DNA of 64,000 bases from Saprospiraceae bacterium (GTDB lineage: Bacteria > Bacteroidota > Bacteroidia > Chitinophagales > Saprospiraceae): positions 1 through 64,000 of the forward strand of contig JABDMH010000090.1 of the NCBI GenBank assembly GCA_013001595.1. Reading direction: 5' to 3'. The notes under the pieces are model-generated. The model did not search any database. It worked only from the letters and a program-made list of their open reading frames with translations, and was not told where the DNA came from. Position 1 is the stretch's first letter. Each line of letters starts with the position of its first letter. This document shows, one piece after another, positions 33,455 to 42,681 of this stretch. Made by a program: the position numbers and the translations under genes.

Positions 33455-34483
33455 CTATCCGGGATGAATGACCGTAATGCCAGCCACCTGATTAGATGGC
33501 CTTATGAAGTGATCAATGGAGGACTCAAGGTCTACTTCCGAATCGATGAGCCTCGATAGATTCAGTTGATGGTGATCAATAAAATCAAGCATTGCAGCAT
33601 ACCTATGTGCCGGTATACCATGACTACCGATGATTTCGAGCTCACCACCCACTAAACGATCCATTTTCAGCAGCGTCTCTTCTGAAGGTTTTAGCAATCC
33701 TACTTGTAGATGCTTTCCCTTATTTCTAAGAATCCTTCCAGACTTAGCCAATATTTGACCATCGCCAAATGCATCCATACTCACGTGCACACCATGGGTG
33801 GTCGTTTCTAAGATTTGTGACTCGGTGTATGCACTCAGGTCTGAAAATGCATCGGCACCAAGTGACCTTGCAAAATCTTGTGCACTTTGCCGGGGATCAA
33901 AGGCCAACACCTTTGCGCCTAACGCTTTGGCTATCATAATAGCCGCCAATCCTAGACCGCCACAACCAAAAATTGCCAACCATTGTCCAGCTTTTAGATC
34001 TGCCTGATGAAGAAGGGCGTGATACGCAGTTCCAAATCTACAACCAAGTAGGCAAGCCTCCGAATAGGACATGGTAGCAGGCAGGGCTATGAGATTTTCA
34101 TTTGCATGGCGTACTTCTACAAATTCTGCAAATGATCCCCATTGTGTGAAACCAGCCTGTTGTTGATGTAAGCAAACCTGCTGTTGATCGTCCTTACAAT
34201 ATTGGCATCTCCCGCAAGCTTGAATGAACGGAACCGTTACTCTCGCACCTTTCTGCCATCTACTTACCGCTGACCCCACCTGATGAATGGCACCAGCAAA
34301 TTCATGCCCTGGGACATGGGGAAGTGAGATATCCGGATCATGCCCATGCCAACCATAGCGATCACTACCACAAATTCCGGTGGCCCCCACCTTTATCAGC
34401 ACTGCATCCGCATGAATGTGTGGCGTAGGCACCTCCCTAATGGTAGGTTCGGCACCAAATCGATCGTACCAAATGGCTTTCAT
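33455..34483 (-). CDS. Zinc-dependent alcohol dehydrogenase family protein (MDR superfamily)
   Basis: The 342-residue enzyme has the catalytic zinc ligands Cys38 (TGICGSD) and His60-Glu61 (PGHEFAGA). The structural zinc site is Cys90, 93, 96 and 104 (CGRCQYCKDDQQQVC). The NAD(P)-binding Rossmann turn is IFGCGGLGLAAIMIAKALG, followed by FDPR; an acidic Asp after the second strand suggests NAD preference. It oxidises alcohols or polyols to aldehydes or ketones in the cytoplasm; the exact substrate cannot be read. It converges with the barrel gene and is transcribed away from a lipoprotein gene. Confidence 0.9.
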   Translation of the reverse strand: MKAIWYDRFGAEPTIREVPTPHIHADAVLIKVGATGICGSDRYGWHGHDPDISLPHVPGHEFAGAIHQVGSAVSRWQKGARVTVPFIQACGRCQYCKDDQQQVCLHQQQAGFTQWGSFAEFVEVRHANENLIALPATMSYSEACLLGCRFGTAYHALLHQADLKAGQWLAIFGCGGLGLAAIMIAKALGAKVLAFDPRQSAQDFARSLGADAFSDLSAYTESQILETTTHGVHVSMDAFGDGQILAKSGRILRNKGKHLQVGLLKPSEETLLKMDRLVGGELEIIGSHGIPAHRYAAMLDFIDHHQLNLSRLIDSEVDLESSIDHFIRPSNQVAGITVIHPG

Positions 34484-34613
34484 ATCTTACCAGCTATCTT
34501 AGACTGCCTAAAGATCCATTAAAAATCATAAACCGTCGAGTACTCCCAAATCTGTCACTTTAGTGAAGCCAATCACCAAACCATTTTCCCTGATTCAGCG
34601 TTATTTCTTTGGT

Positions 34614-34994
34614 ATGCCAATGGAAAAAATCACTGTATTCCTCGCCCTTGTGCTCCTATCTCTCGGGATCAGCTGCAACAAAGGTGGTGACAGAACTACA
34701 CACCTGTGCTTTACTACACAGCACCATGATTTAATCATTCCTAACATTTCGATCTATGTGAAGTATGCCGCCACAGATTTCCCTGGTTATGAGCCGATCG
34801 AACAGTTTGACAACACGCTAGTATCGGATGAAAATGGTCGTGTATGCATGAGTAACTTTCCCCTCGGAAATCATTGGTTTGTAGCCATTGGTTATGATGA
34901 ATTGATCAGGGAACAAGTCATTGGAGCGATGATGATTCGATTTGACCTAAGCCATTTGTCTGCAGACACCATACTCTACGTAGGTGAAGAGTAA
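34614..34994 (+). CDS. Small putative lipoprotein
   Basis: From the ATG at 34614 this is a 126-residue protein with a lipobox (VLLSLGISCNK), so it is probably anchored to a membrane by a lipidated Cys. Upstream GTG starts would disturb the signal. The mature domain reads IPNISIYVKYAATDFPGY then VSDENGRVCMSNFPLGNHWF and VAIGYDE, a beta-sandwich rhythm like small carboxypeptidase-regulatory or Ig-like domains. No named family is recognised. It lies about 100 bases before cimA. Confidence 0.6.
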   Translation: MPMEKITVFLALVLLSLGISCNKGGDRTTHLCFTTQHHDLIIPNISIYVKYAATDFPGYEPIEQFDNTLVSDENGRVCMSNFPLGNHWFVAIGYDELIREQVIGAMMIRFDLSHLSADTILYVGEE

Positions 34995-35096
34995 ATTCCA
35001 CCTACCAGATTGTCCATTCACAAGACAAGCACCTAATCTCTAATTTGTCTTTTAATTGAATAACTTCGATCTTTATTACTTGATCAGATATGTCTA

Positions 35097-36698
35097 ATGA
35101 AGCAAAACAAAGTACTCATCTATGATACAACCCTAAGGGATGGCACCCAAGGAGAAGGCATATCTTTCTCCGCGAGGGATAAGGTACTTATTGCCAAACG
35201 CATGGATCAGTTCAAGTTTGATTACATCGAAGGAGGATGGCCAGGTTCAAATCCTCGGGACATGAGGTTTTTTGAGCTGGCTAAAGGCATTGAATTTCAA
35301 CATTCAAAACTTGCGGCTTTTGGATCCACAAGAAGGGCAAATCTTGCTGCAGAGGACGACCAGCAATTACACCAGCTGATTAAAGCCGAAACACCAGTTG
35401 TTACCATTTTTGGTAAGTCATGGCCACTTCATGTTACAGACGTACTGAAAACTAGCCTGGAAGAAAACCTGAATATGATTAGGGAGTCCATCGCATTTCT
35501 AAAAAATGCGGGCAAGGAAGTGCTCTACGATGCCGAACATTATTTCGATGGATACAAGAACGACAGCGAGTATGCGCTACAAACGCTGAGAGCAGCAATT
35601 GAAGGAGGTGCAGACTACATAGTCTTATGCGATACCAATGGTGGTACTCAAATTGTGGAATTTATCCAAATTGTAGAGGAGGCAATAGCCATCTGTGCGC
35701 CGACTCCGGTGGGTGTGCATTGTCACAATGATTGTGGACTAGGTGTTGCGCTTTCGCTGGTCGGAATTGAGCATGGCGCCACTATGGTGCAAGGCACCAT
35801 CAATGGCCATGGAGAACGGATAGGAAATGCGAATTTGACCAGCATCCTGCCTAATCTTCATTTTAAACTCAATTACCAAATCAGCTGTGGAGATCAACTG
35901 ACCGGTTTGCGTGAGTTTTCCATTGGACTAGATAAAATGGCAAACATAGCTCCCAACATAAAGGAAGCCTTCGTGGGAGCCAGTGCATTTGCACACAAGG
36001 GTGGAGTCCACGCCAATGCAGCCAAGAAGGTGGCACGGAGCTATGAACATATGCAACCTCAGCTGGTAGGTAATCAGCAGCGAATCCTGATGTCTGACAT
36101 GTCAGGTAGCAGCAGTGTTGTTCTGAAAGCCAGAGAATTGGGCATTGATCTGGATGAGAAATCTGACCAGATGAGAGCATTCCTTGCACTCATCAAGGAA
36201 CGCGAAGATAGGGGCTATGAGTATGAGAATGCTGATGGATCTTTCGCTGTCCTACTGCATCAACATTTTCGCGGGGTTACGGACAATTTTGAGTTGGTGA
36301 GCTACCGCACCATTTCAGAAGTGATACGCGACTCAGGAACGAATATTAGCGAAGCAGTGGTCAAACTAAGGGTAGAGGACGATCAAGAAATCAAAATGAC
36401 GATTGCAGAATCTACTGGGCCTGTAGGAGCCCTGGACCATGCTATGCGAAAGGCCTTTGGGTTACACTTTCCGATGCTGCGATCAGTGGATCTGATTGAC
36501 TACAAAGTGAGAATAACTCAGTCGGGCATGGGCACTGAATCAATTGTTCAAGTATTTATGAAATCTGCCGACGAAGACGGTAGCTGGTGGACCTGTGGAG
36601 CAGATGGAAGTATTATTGAAGCCAGCTATCAAGCACTAAGGGATGCTTTCAGATACAAACTTCTCAAAGAATCGCTGGTAGAAGTAGCTACCCAATGA
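35097..36698 (+). CDS. cimA: (R)-citramalate synthase
   Basis: The 533-residue protein starts VLIYDTTLRDGTQGEGISFS, the HMG-CoA-lyase-like barrel entry with the metal Asp. It has VGVHCHNDCGLG, with the paired metal His residues, and GTINGHGERIGNANL. After the barrel comes the LeuA-type regulatory dimer domain (from about residue 395, with IRDSGTNISEAVVKLRVEDD). The DGTQGEG variant and GWPGSNPRD near residue 48 are those of citramalate synthases rather than isopropylmalate synthases. The enzyme condenses pyruvate and acetyl-CoA to (R)-citramalate, giving isoleucine without threonine. No other branched-chain gene is nearby. Confidence 0.93.
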   Translation: MKQNKVLIYDTTLRDGTQGEGISFSARDKVLIAKRMDQFKFDYIEGGWPGSNPRDMRFFELAKGIEFQHSKLAAFGSTRRANLAAEDDQQLHQLIKAETPVVTIFGKSWPLHVTDVLKTSLEENLNMIRESIAFLKNAGKEVLYDAEHYFDGYKNDSEYALQTLRAAIEGGADYIVLCDTNGGTQIVEFIQIVEEAIAICAPTPVGVHCHNDCGLGVALSLVGIEHGATMVQGTINGHGERIGNANLTSILPNLHFKLNYQISCGDQLTGLREFSIGLDKMANIAPNIKEAFVGASAFAHKGGVHANAAKKVARSYEHMQPQLVGNQQRILMSDMSGSSSVVLKARELGIDLDEKSDQMRAFLALIKEREDRGYEYENADGSFAVLLHQHFRGVTDNFELVSYRTISEVIRDSGTNISEAVVKLRVEDDQEIKMTIAESTGPVGALDHAMRKAFGLHFPMLRSVDLIDYKVRITQSGMGTESIVQVFMKSADEDGSWWTCGADGSIIEASYQALRDAFRYKLLKESLVEVATQ

Positions 36699-36780
36699 TT
36701 TAGAACTAATGAATACACTGGGGAAAGGGTCATTTTTGATTTGGTCACCTTTTCGGAGTGGATTCTCTAATAATATATCT

Positions 36781-37023
36781 ATGAAAATTACCATCCTGGC
36801 CTTTGGTATTGCTAAAGATATTCTCGGTGCCAGACAGACTACACTTGAAATAGTTGAACCCACTACAGCTGGTTCTATCAAAAGCACATTGATGGAAAAA
36901 TATCCGGATTTTATCAAACTCAAATCATTGGCTCTAGCTGTAAACCAGGAGTACGTCGATGACGATACCCTTGTTAAAGACAATGATGAATTGGTGATCA
37001 TACCACCTGTTAGTGGGGGTTAG
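36781..37023 (+). CDS. moaD: Molybdopterin synthase small subunit MoaD
   Basis: An 80-residue ubiquitin-fold protein from the ATG at 36781, which ends in the required Gly-Gly (IIPPVSGG). The terminal Gly becomes a thiocarboxylate that donates sulfur to cyclic pyranopterin monophosphate. A longer frame from 36709 adds 24 unlikely residues. The moaE frame begins immediately after it, and the two products form the heterotetrameric synthase. Confidence 0.92.
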   Translation: MKITILAFGIAKDILGARQTTLEIVEPTTAGSIKSTLMEKYPDFIKLKSLALAVNQEYVDDDTLVKDNDELVIIPPVSGG

Positions 37024-37072
37024 CTATGGGCAGATGACATGGCAATTTGAAAAACAGCATACTTATCCAAGA

Positions 37073-37492
37073 ATGAAAGTAGATCTTCAAGTGCTGGAAA
37101 CACCACTCCAAATCGAATCCTGCACAGCCTTTGTTCAAGATATTTCATGTGGTGGTACGGTGGTTTTTATCGGGACGGTTCGTAGTCAGACAAAAGGCAG
37201 GCATGTAATTGGGTTGGAATTTGAGTCATACATACCGATGGCCATAAAGGAAATGAAAAAGATCGCTGCGGATGTGGGAGAAAAATGGGACGTAAAGCGT
37301 ATGTGTATTCAACATCGAATCGGCACTTTAGATATTGGTGAGATACCTGTCGTCATCGCTGTTGCAACTCCTCATCGTGCTGCAGCATTCGCAGCTTGTC
37401 AATACACCATTGATACTTTGAAAGAGACGGTACCCATTTGGAAAAAGGAATTTTATGCGGATGGATCCATTTGGGTATCCGCACACCCGTAG
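37073..37492 (+). CDS. moaE: Molybdopterin synthase catalytic subunit MoaE
   Basis: A 139-residue protein from the ATG at 37073 (MKVDLQVLETPLQIESCTAF). Typical motifs are GGTVVFIGTVRSQTKGR, LEFESYIPMAIKEMKKI, IQHRIGTLDIGE and the end PIWKKEFYADGSIW with catalytic Lys residues. Alternative starts at 37034 (ATG) and 37013 (GTG, overlapping moaD) are possible. It transfers two sulfurs from MoaD to the precursor to make molybdopterin. It converges with mobA after about 55 bases. Confidence 0.92.
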   Translation: MKVDLQVLETPLQIESCTAFVQDISCGGTVVFIGTVRSQTKGRHVIGLEFESYIPMAIKEMKKIAADVGEKWDVKRMCIQHRIGTLDIGEIPVVIAVATPHRAAAFAACQYTIDTLKETVPIWKKEFYADGSIWVSAHP

Positions 37493-37547
37493 TCAAATTC
37501 TGGTAGACAAGCGAGCCAACCGAGCCAGTAATTCACCACCAGTCTCC

Positions 37548-38117
37548 TCATAGGCCTTCCAAACCTTCAGGCGTATTTACATTTAGTAAGCTAAGCCCAT
37601 CATCAACGAAAACCGGAACAACGTCAAGTTTTGATAAACATCTCCATAGCGCATAAATGCCGGCATCTATTTGATCCTGCAGCGTATTGTGACATGACGG
37701 TTCATAAATTGCACAAAGCGGATGCCAGCGATCATCTTCTTTCGTAAACGGTACTGTGGCATCTTTTAACGCATTCCTATTCCTGCTTATCATGGACAAC
37801 AATGATTTGTCTACATAGGGCATGTCTACAGCCAGCAAGAAAATCGGGCAGCCAGGTCGCCGGTGCAAGGCGGAATCAAGTGCGGCGATGGGACCAATAT
37901 TTGGGTGTCTGTCAATGAGCAACGGATAATTGTTAAAATCACCGGGATGGTCTTTACCACAGGAAATAAGTACTTCACCGCAAATAGAGCTGAGCAAATC
38001 ATGAGCGTGGTCAATCCATTTTGTACCATGACGCTGTAGCATGGCTTTGTTGGTGCCCATTCTACGGCTTAAGCCACCGGCAGCAACGATACCCACCCCA
38101 TCAAAGGTGGCATTCAT
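37548..38117 (-). CDS. mobA: Molybdenum cofactor guanylyltransferase MobA
   Basis: The 189-residue protein begins with GIVAAGGLSRRMGTNKAML, the nucleotidyltransferase signature (residues 9-27). ISCGKDHPGD and IFLLAVDMPYVDKSLL carry the metal-binding Asp. The enzyme links GMP to molybdenum-molybdopterin, making the MGD form used by DMSO-reductase-family enzymes. Its start overlaps the stop of moaC by four bases (ATGA), so translation is probably coupled. Its presence implies that at least one MGD enzyme exists elsewhere in the genome. Confidence 0.9.
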   Translation of the reverse strand: MNATFDGVGIVAAGGLSRRMGTNKAMLQRHGTKWIDHAHDLLSSICGEVLISCGKDHPGDFNNYPLLIDRHPNIGPIAALDSALHRRPGCPIFLLAVDMPYVDKSLLSMISRNRNALKDATVPFTKEDDRWHPLCAIYEPSCHNTLQDQIDAGIYALWRCLSKLDVVPVFVDDGLSLLNVNTPEGLEGL

Positions 38118-38593
38118 CTCTTCTCGAAATTGTGCTTTCCTCCTGCCTTTTGAACCAGTTTCACCTCTTGAATAATGATGTCGTGAGAGAAGGCCTTACA
38201 CATGTCGTAAATGGTTAGTGCGGCGATGGATGCTCCTGTAAGTGCTTCCATTTCAACGCCCGTCTGTCCAGTAGTTTTTGAGGTACAGGTTATTTGTATC
38301 AGATCACTTTCCAACACCCTGATATCTACTTTGCAGTTCTGCAAATTTAGTTGATGACACAGGGGTATTAGTTCGCTGGTCCTTTTTGCACCCATTATAC
38401 CGGCTAAGATGGCAGTTTGAAAAACTGGCCCCTTCTTAGTGTCGATCTCTTCACCGGAAAGTTGCGTCCGTACTGCTTCTGGAAGCTTCACCAGTGCCTG
38501 TGCGGTGGCAGATCGATGGGTATGTTGCTTTTCTCCCACATCGACCATTGCTGGGTTGTTTTGCTCATCTAAGTGTGAAAATGTCTCGCTCAT
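38114..38593 (-). CDS. moaC: Cyclic pyranopterin monophosphate synthase MoaC
   Basis: The 159-residue protein has all the family landmarks: MVDVGEKQHTHRSA near the start, KKGPVFQTAILAGIMGAKRT, SELIPLCHQLNL, and GVEMEALTGASIAALTIYDM, ending in KAGGKHNFEKR. It acts after MoaA to form cyclic pyranopterin monophosphate. It lies two bases after moeA and overlaps mobA by four bases, inside a four-gene minus-strand operon. Confidence 0.95.
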   Translation of the reverse strand: MSETFSHLDEQNNPAMVDVGEKQHTHRSATAQALVKLPEAVRTQLSGEEIDTKKGPVFQTAILAGIMGAKRTSELIPLCHQLNLQNCKVDIRVLESDLIQITCTSKTTGQTGVEMEALTGASIAALTIYDMCKAFSHDIIIQEVKLVQKAGGKHNFEKR

Positions 38594-38595
38594 AG

Positions 38596-39798
38596 TTAAC
38601 TTAAAATCGGCTTAAATGGTATTATGGGAAATTGTTCGTCTTTTTCAAAAACATCCCGACCAGCAGGTAACTGCATAAAGGCATTAGATTTTGTCAAGTT
38701 GGCCAAATCTCCAGACCCCCGACCTTCTTGAGGAGAAGCCCAAAGTCTTCCATCTTCGACCTTGCATTCAACTTGCAAATAGTAGGTCAGCGGTGGATTA
38801 AATTTCACCTGTTCCTGCAGTGTGGCTAGTGATCTTGACGCATCCAATCCCAGGCTATTTTTGAGCCACCTTATTACATATCTCTGTAGGCACATGAATG
38901 CCGATACAGGATTGCCAGGAAGGGCAAATACGAATATGGAATCACCCTTGCTTCCAAACAGAAGCGGCTTGCCAGGACGCTGCTTCACACCATGAAAATG
39001 TTGGTCAATTCCATACTTTCCAAGTATCTCAGGAACATAATCGTACTTGCCTTTGGAAGTGCCACCTAAGAATAGCAACACCTCATAATCCTCCAAGCAT
39101 GTTTTTAGCAGATTTTCCACTTCGTCTTGATTATCGTTTACATGCATCCTATCGACTGGCACTCGCAATTGAGCAAAGGCAGCCTCTATGACATGTTCGT
39201 TAGAGCTTCTGATTTGATACGCGTTCGGAGTTTGTTCAACCGGCACCAGTTCGTCTCCGGTTGCAATTGCTGCAATCTTTGGCCAACTCCAAGCATCCAG
39301 CTGTGCATAACCTGTGCTTGCCGCAATACCAATTAGAGCCGGATCAATTAGTCTTCCAGCAGTAGCGATAATGTCCCCCGCTCGTTTGTCACTTCCCTGC
39401 CAATGAATACTTTTTCCCTTTACAACGGCATCTACTAAAACCTCGGCATATCCATCAGATATCCGTACATCCTCATAGCGAATAACGGTATCATACGGTG
39501 CAGGTAGTGCAGCTCCCGTCATAATCTCGACACATCCTGCCTCTGAAAAAGAGGTAGCCGGGTTAGAACCAGCCCCCACAGTTGCTTCCACAGGAAAACG
39601 ACGATCTCCTGCAGCCAAGCGCTCATGGCAAATCGCTATGCCATCCATCATGACCCGGTCAAAGGGTGGAAAATCTCGATCTGCAACCATGGATTGTGCC
39701 AAAACCCGCCCCACCGAGGCATTAATTGTTACGGATTCAATTTGGGGTTTGAAGGGATGTCTCCTTAAGATCTCTTCGGCCTGCTCGACGTCAACCAT
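38596..39798 (-). CDS. moeA: Molybdopterin molybdenumtransferase MoeA
   Basis: The 400-residue protein shows FPPFDRVMMDGIA, EIMTGAALPAPYDTVIRYED, ATGDELVP and FLGGTSKGKYDYVPEIL followed by the substrate-binding FALPGNPVSAFMC segment. It inserts molybdate into adenylylated molybdopterin. The C-terminal MoeA domain IV is present (about 325-400). It sits between moaA (26 bases upstream) and moaC (two bases downstream). No mogA or separate moaB homologue is visible for the adenylylation step. Confidence 0.94.
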   Translation of the reverse strand: MVDVEQAEEILRRHPFKPQIESVTINASVGRVLAQSMVADRDFPPFDRVMMDGIAICHERLAAGDRRFPVEATVGAGSNPATSFSEAGCVEIMTGAALPAPYDTVIRYEDVRISDGYAEVLVDAVVKGKSIHWQGSDKRAGDIIATAGRLIDPALIGIAASTGYAQLDAWSWPKIAAIATGDELVPVEQTPNAYQIRSSNEHVIEAAFAQLRVPVDRMHVNDNQDEVENLLKTCLEDYEVLLFLGGTSKGKYDYVPEILGKYGIDQHFHGVKQRPGKPLLFGSKGDSIFVFALPGNPVSAFMCLQRYVIRWLKNSLGLDASRSLATLQEQVKFNPPLTYYLQVECKVEDGRLWASPQEGRGSGDLANLTKSNAFMQLPAGRDVFEKDEQFPIIPFKPILS

Positions 39799-39824
39799 AG
39801 TTGCTCAAAACTTATTTAAATAGT

Positions 39825-40808
39825 TTACCCTCCAATTGAAGCCATAGACTCGGACACAATTCCATTCTTGCGGCTTGACTCCGCTTCGAATCCATCTTTA
39901 GCCCGATTTCCAACGGCCTCTACGATTGCCTGCATAATCTGTGGATCAGTGGCACCCGCCCTCATCATATCTTTCAAGTTGAAGGTGCCTTCCCCATATA
40001 AGCATGTGCGAAGCATTCCCTGAGGGGTCACTCTAAGTCGATTGCAGCTTCCACAAAAAGTGCGACTTGCTGCGGCTATTATACCCAATGATCCCTTAAA
40101 TCCTTGAACACTATATTTACTTGCCGTCGATGATTCTGCAGCCGGTATCAATGCAAGGGTTGGAAAATGTGCTTTCAAATGATCGTGGATGGTACGAAAC
40201 GTCCAGGGAACATCTGGAGTAGATCCAGTTCCGTTGAAAGGCATCTCTTCAATAAATCGAACATCCACTTCATACTTACGTGCAAGCTCCGCCATCGGTA
40301 TGAGGTCTGCAATGTTTTGACCATTCATGACCACCATGTTTATTTTGGTTGGAATTTTATAGGTCAACAGCTGTATAAACGTCCGCCAGACAGTCTCAAA
40401 TCTGTCCCTGCGGGTTATTAGGTCAAAACGGTTGCGGTCTAGAGAATCCAGCGAAAGATTCACTGATCGGATGCCCAGATCCTTGAGTTGTGGAACAGCA
40501 TCGTGAGTTAGTGTACCATTGGTTGTAATATGCACTTCTTCAAGATTGCTTTCCTTCAACATCTGTAAAAACCCTAAAAGGTCTTTCCTTAAGAAAGGCT
40601 CACCCCCGGTAACACGCAGTTTTGTGATCCCCAACTTTGTGACAATGTCAACTAAACGCATCAGCTCCTCGAAAGACATCAGGGCGGATCGCTCAACATA
40701 ATCGATGCCTTTTTCGGGCATACAATAGAAGCAACGTAGGTTGCAGCGATCTGTGACTGCCAATCGAAGGTAATTTATCTGCCGCCCATGATTATCGATC
40801 AACTTCAT
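39825..40808 (-). CDS. moaA: GTP 3',8-cyclase MoaA (radical SAM)
   Basis: The 327-residue radical SAM enzyme has the N-terminal iron-sulfur motif DRCNLRCFYCMPEKG (Cys22, 26, 29). A second cluster motif near residue 250 reads FCGSCNRLRVTPQGMLRTC. The protein ends in Gly-Gly (SMASIGG), as MoaA proteins do; that tail enters the active site. It cyclises GTP in the first step of molybdenum cofactor synthesis. It is the first gene of the moaA-moeA-moaC-mobA run. Confidence 0.95.
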   Translation of the reverse strand: MKLIDNHGRQINYLRLAVTDRCNLRCFYCMPEKGIDYVERSALMSFEELMRLVDIVTKLGITKLRVTGGEPFLRKDLLGFLQMLKESNLEEVHITTNGTLTHDAVPQLKDLGIRSVNLSLDSLDRNRFDLITRRDRFETVWRTFIQLLTYKIPTKINMVVMNGQNIADLIPMAELARKYEVDVRFIEEMPFNGTGSTPDVPWTFRTIHDHLKAHFPTLALIPAAESSTASKYSVQGFKGSLGIIAAASRTFCGSCNRLRVTPQGMLRTCLYGEGTFNLKDMMRAGATDPQIMQAIVEAVGNRAKDGFEAESSRKNGIVSESMASIGG

Positions 40809-40869
40809 TGCTTGTACTTATCAAGAATACATGCTAAAGATAAGTCTATCTGATGAAGGATTGAATGCC

Positions 40870-41001
40870 CTACCTGTACTCTTTTCGCCAGACGTCCTTC
40901 AAGGCAGACCATTTCTTATCTACATCATACACTTTTACATCTACTAAGTGAAGGAGAAGAGGGGTACTTCGAATAACATCTTTATTCACATCGGTGGCCA
41001 T
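40870..41001 (-). CDS. Possible 43-residue small protein
   Basis: A short frame from an ATG at 41001 to a TAG at 40870, reading MATDVNKDVIRSTPLLLHL and ending KDVWRKEYR. Its composition, a regular mix of hydrophobic and charged residues fitting an amphipathic helix, is more protein-like than the surrounding spacer. It lies between DUF3810 and moaA on the same strand. I recognise no family; it could be a real small protein, a remnant, or chance. Confidence 0.3.
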   Translation of the reverse strand: MATDVNKDVIRSTPLLLHLVDVKVYDVDKKWSALKDVWRKEYR

Positions 41002-41080
41002 TTTAGCAGCTTTCGTAGACCAAGTTTAGCAAACGGTGGACGACCGAAGCAATTAATATTATTGACCTTTAATATTACCT

Positions 41081-42163
41081 TCATGGCAATGCGTACTTAT
41101 TGGATCGCCAACTGAGCACCAATTCTACTACCCTCCCATAATTAGCTAGCCCATCATGTATCTTATTTGATTTCAAATATGCGGAATACATCTGATCTCT
41201 CAACCTGGGAGCAATGTCTGGGTATGCAGCCATTTGGGTATCAATGGCCTCAATATCTGATCTCACGATCTTGGGAAGTCGATTATAGCTGGATTCATAC
41301 TGGTCTTTGTCGAGTCGACGAAAACTTCCGCGAAGATAGCGCCAGTAGCCAAGCTCACCGGAATAGCGTATAAACGGAAGTTGCGAGTTTCGGCACAGTA
41401 CATATGCCAAAAAATTGCAGTCTCCTTCTCCTGTTACGCCCGCGCCATGAAAAAATTCATGAGCCATGACAAAAGGCTTCTGCAGTGGATGCAATCCCTT
41501 ATCAATGTTACACTCACCAGTTAAAGGATTATAAAAACCCGCTGTGCCAAATCTCAGGAGTATTCCTTTCGGAATCAGTTGACGACATTGTACTGGCGAA
41601 GAAATGTGGTATCCATACTCCGCAGCAAGTTCGATTGCATCCTGTCTTATTACGGTCTCCAAAAGTCGATAAGCATCTTTAAGCAGCGATTCATCGATGG
41701 ACTTAAGGTGTGTACTCCGTTGTGAAGCCAGTCGACGGATTTGCTCATTACATTCTGCAATAAAAGCTTCTTCCTCAGGAGGGTGTGCAGACCATGATAT
41801 TCGTTCATCAAAGCGAAGGCGATCATAGTTGAATCCCCAAAGGGTATAAAAGAAGAATACGAGCCAGCCCAACATTGACAAAACACCCACAATTAGAGCT
41901 ACCCAGCTTCCGACTTTCCGGGGCGAATCTCGCCAAAACTTAAGTAATATTCGGTAGAACCACCAAAGGGCCGCTAGAGCTAGTACATAAGTGAATGGAA
42001 TGCCAAGGAGTCCAATCGTATAATCCAGGCAATACCTGACTGCCTTATAAAAACCAGCGTACCAACTTTCCATGGTGTTGGGGCCCATGGTAAGATGTAT
42101 GAAGATTGCCACCAACCCCAATACCACTCCAAGTAGCTTCTTCTTTGATATATATTGCATCAT
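41081..42163 (-). CDS. DUF3810 family membrane protein, possible metallopeptidase
   Basis: The 360-residue protein has about three N-terminal membrane helices (residues 8-26, 45-75 and 85-110). The soluble part contains KPFVMAHEFFHGAGVTGEGD, then CNFLAYVLC. HEFFH is a zinc-metallopeptidase-type H-E-x-x-H with a following E-x-D, a pattern kept in DUF3810 proteins of Bacteroidota. Peptidase activity is inferred from the motif only. The gene is divergent from thioredoxin and followed by the moaA operon. Confidence 0.82.
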   Translation of the reverse strand: MMQYISKKKLLGVVLGLVAIFIHLTMGPNTMESWYAGFYKAVRYCLDYTIGLLGIPFTYVLALAALWWFYRILLKFWRDSPRKVGSWVALIVGVLSMLGWLVFFFYTLWGFNYDRLRFDERISWSAHPPEEEAFIAECNEQIRRLASQRSTHLKSIDESLLKDAYRLLETVIRQDAIELAAEYGYHISSPVQCRQLIPKGILLRFGTAGFYNPLTGECNIDKGLHPLQKPFVMAHEFFHGAGVTGEGDCNFLAYVLCRNSQLPFIRYSGELGYWRYLRGSFRRLDKDQYESSYNRLPKIVRSDIEAIDTQMAAYPDIAPRLRDQMYSAYLKSNKIHDGLANYGRVVELVLSWRSNKYALP

Positions 42164-42286
42164 ACTGTAACTACTGCGACATATCAGGCCTTGCGCTGAA
42201 CTAAGGTCTGACTATCTATGTTAAAATGTCGACTGTTTCAAAAGTAAATGTTGAAAACTTAAAAATAGCAACCGTAGTTTTCTTTA

Positions 42287-42294
42287 TACTTTTG
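42287..42294 (+). promoter_or_regulatory. -7 box of a Bacteroidota-type promoter ahead of thioredoxin
   Basis: TACTTTTG is a perfect match to the TAnnTTTG box and lies 38 bases before the thioredoxin ATG. A matching TTTG at the expected -33 distance is not evident, so the assignment rests on the -7 box alone. Confidence 0.4.
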
Positions 42295-42331
42295 CAGCTC
42301 ATTAAGGGTATTTGATAACTTATAAATGTAA

Positions 42332-42658
42332 ATGAAAATGGCTTTTGAATTTACCGACACAAATTTCCAGGAAACAGCACTTGACCAGGGAGGTCTTTCA
42401 GTAGTTGACTTTTGGGCAGAGTGGTGCGGTCCTTGTAGATTAGTGGGTCCCATCGTTGAAGAACTTGCACAGGAATATGATGGAAAGGCCTTGATCGGGA
42501 AGGTGAACGTAGACAACCACCCGGAGGTATCCATGAAATACAATATTCGCAGCATACCTACAATTTTATTTATAAAAGATGGGGAGGTAGTGGACAAGCA
42601 TGTAGGCACTGCTACAAAGCAAGCCTTGACTGAAAAGATTGATTCTTATCTATCTTAA
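42332..42658 (+). CDS. trxA: Thioredoxin
   Basis: The 108-residue protein has the active site WAEWCGPCRLVGP (Cys32 and Cys35), the cis-proline loop SIPTILFIKDGEVV, and the conserved Asp in VVDFWAEWC. It reduces protein disulfides in the cytoplasm with electrons from thioredoxin reductase. A second ATG two codons later (MAFEF) is an equally good start. A strong terminator follows at 42682-42716, so it is probably transcribed alone. Confidence 0.96.
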   Translation: MKMAFEFTDTNFQETALDQGGLSVVDFWAEWCGPCRLVGPIVEELAQEYDGKALIGKVNVDNHPEVSMKYNIRSIPTILFIKDGEVVDKHVGTATKQALTEKIDSYLS

Positions 42659-42681
42659 TATAATGAAGGCAAGATGAAAAT

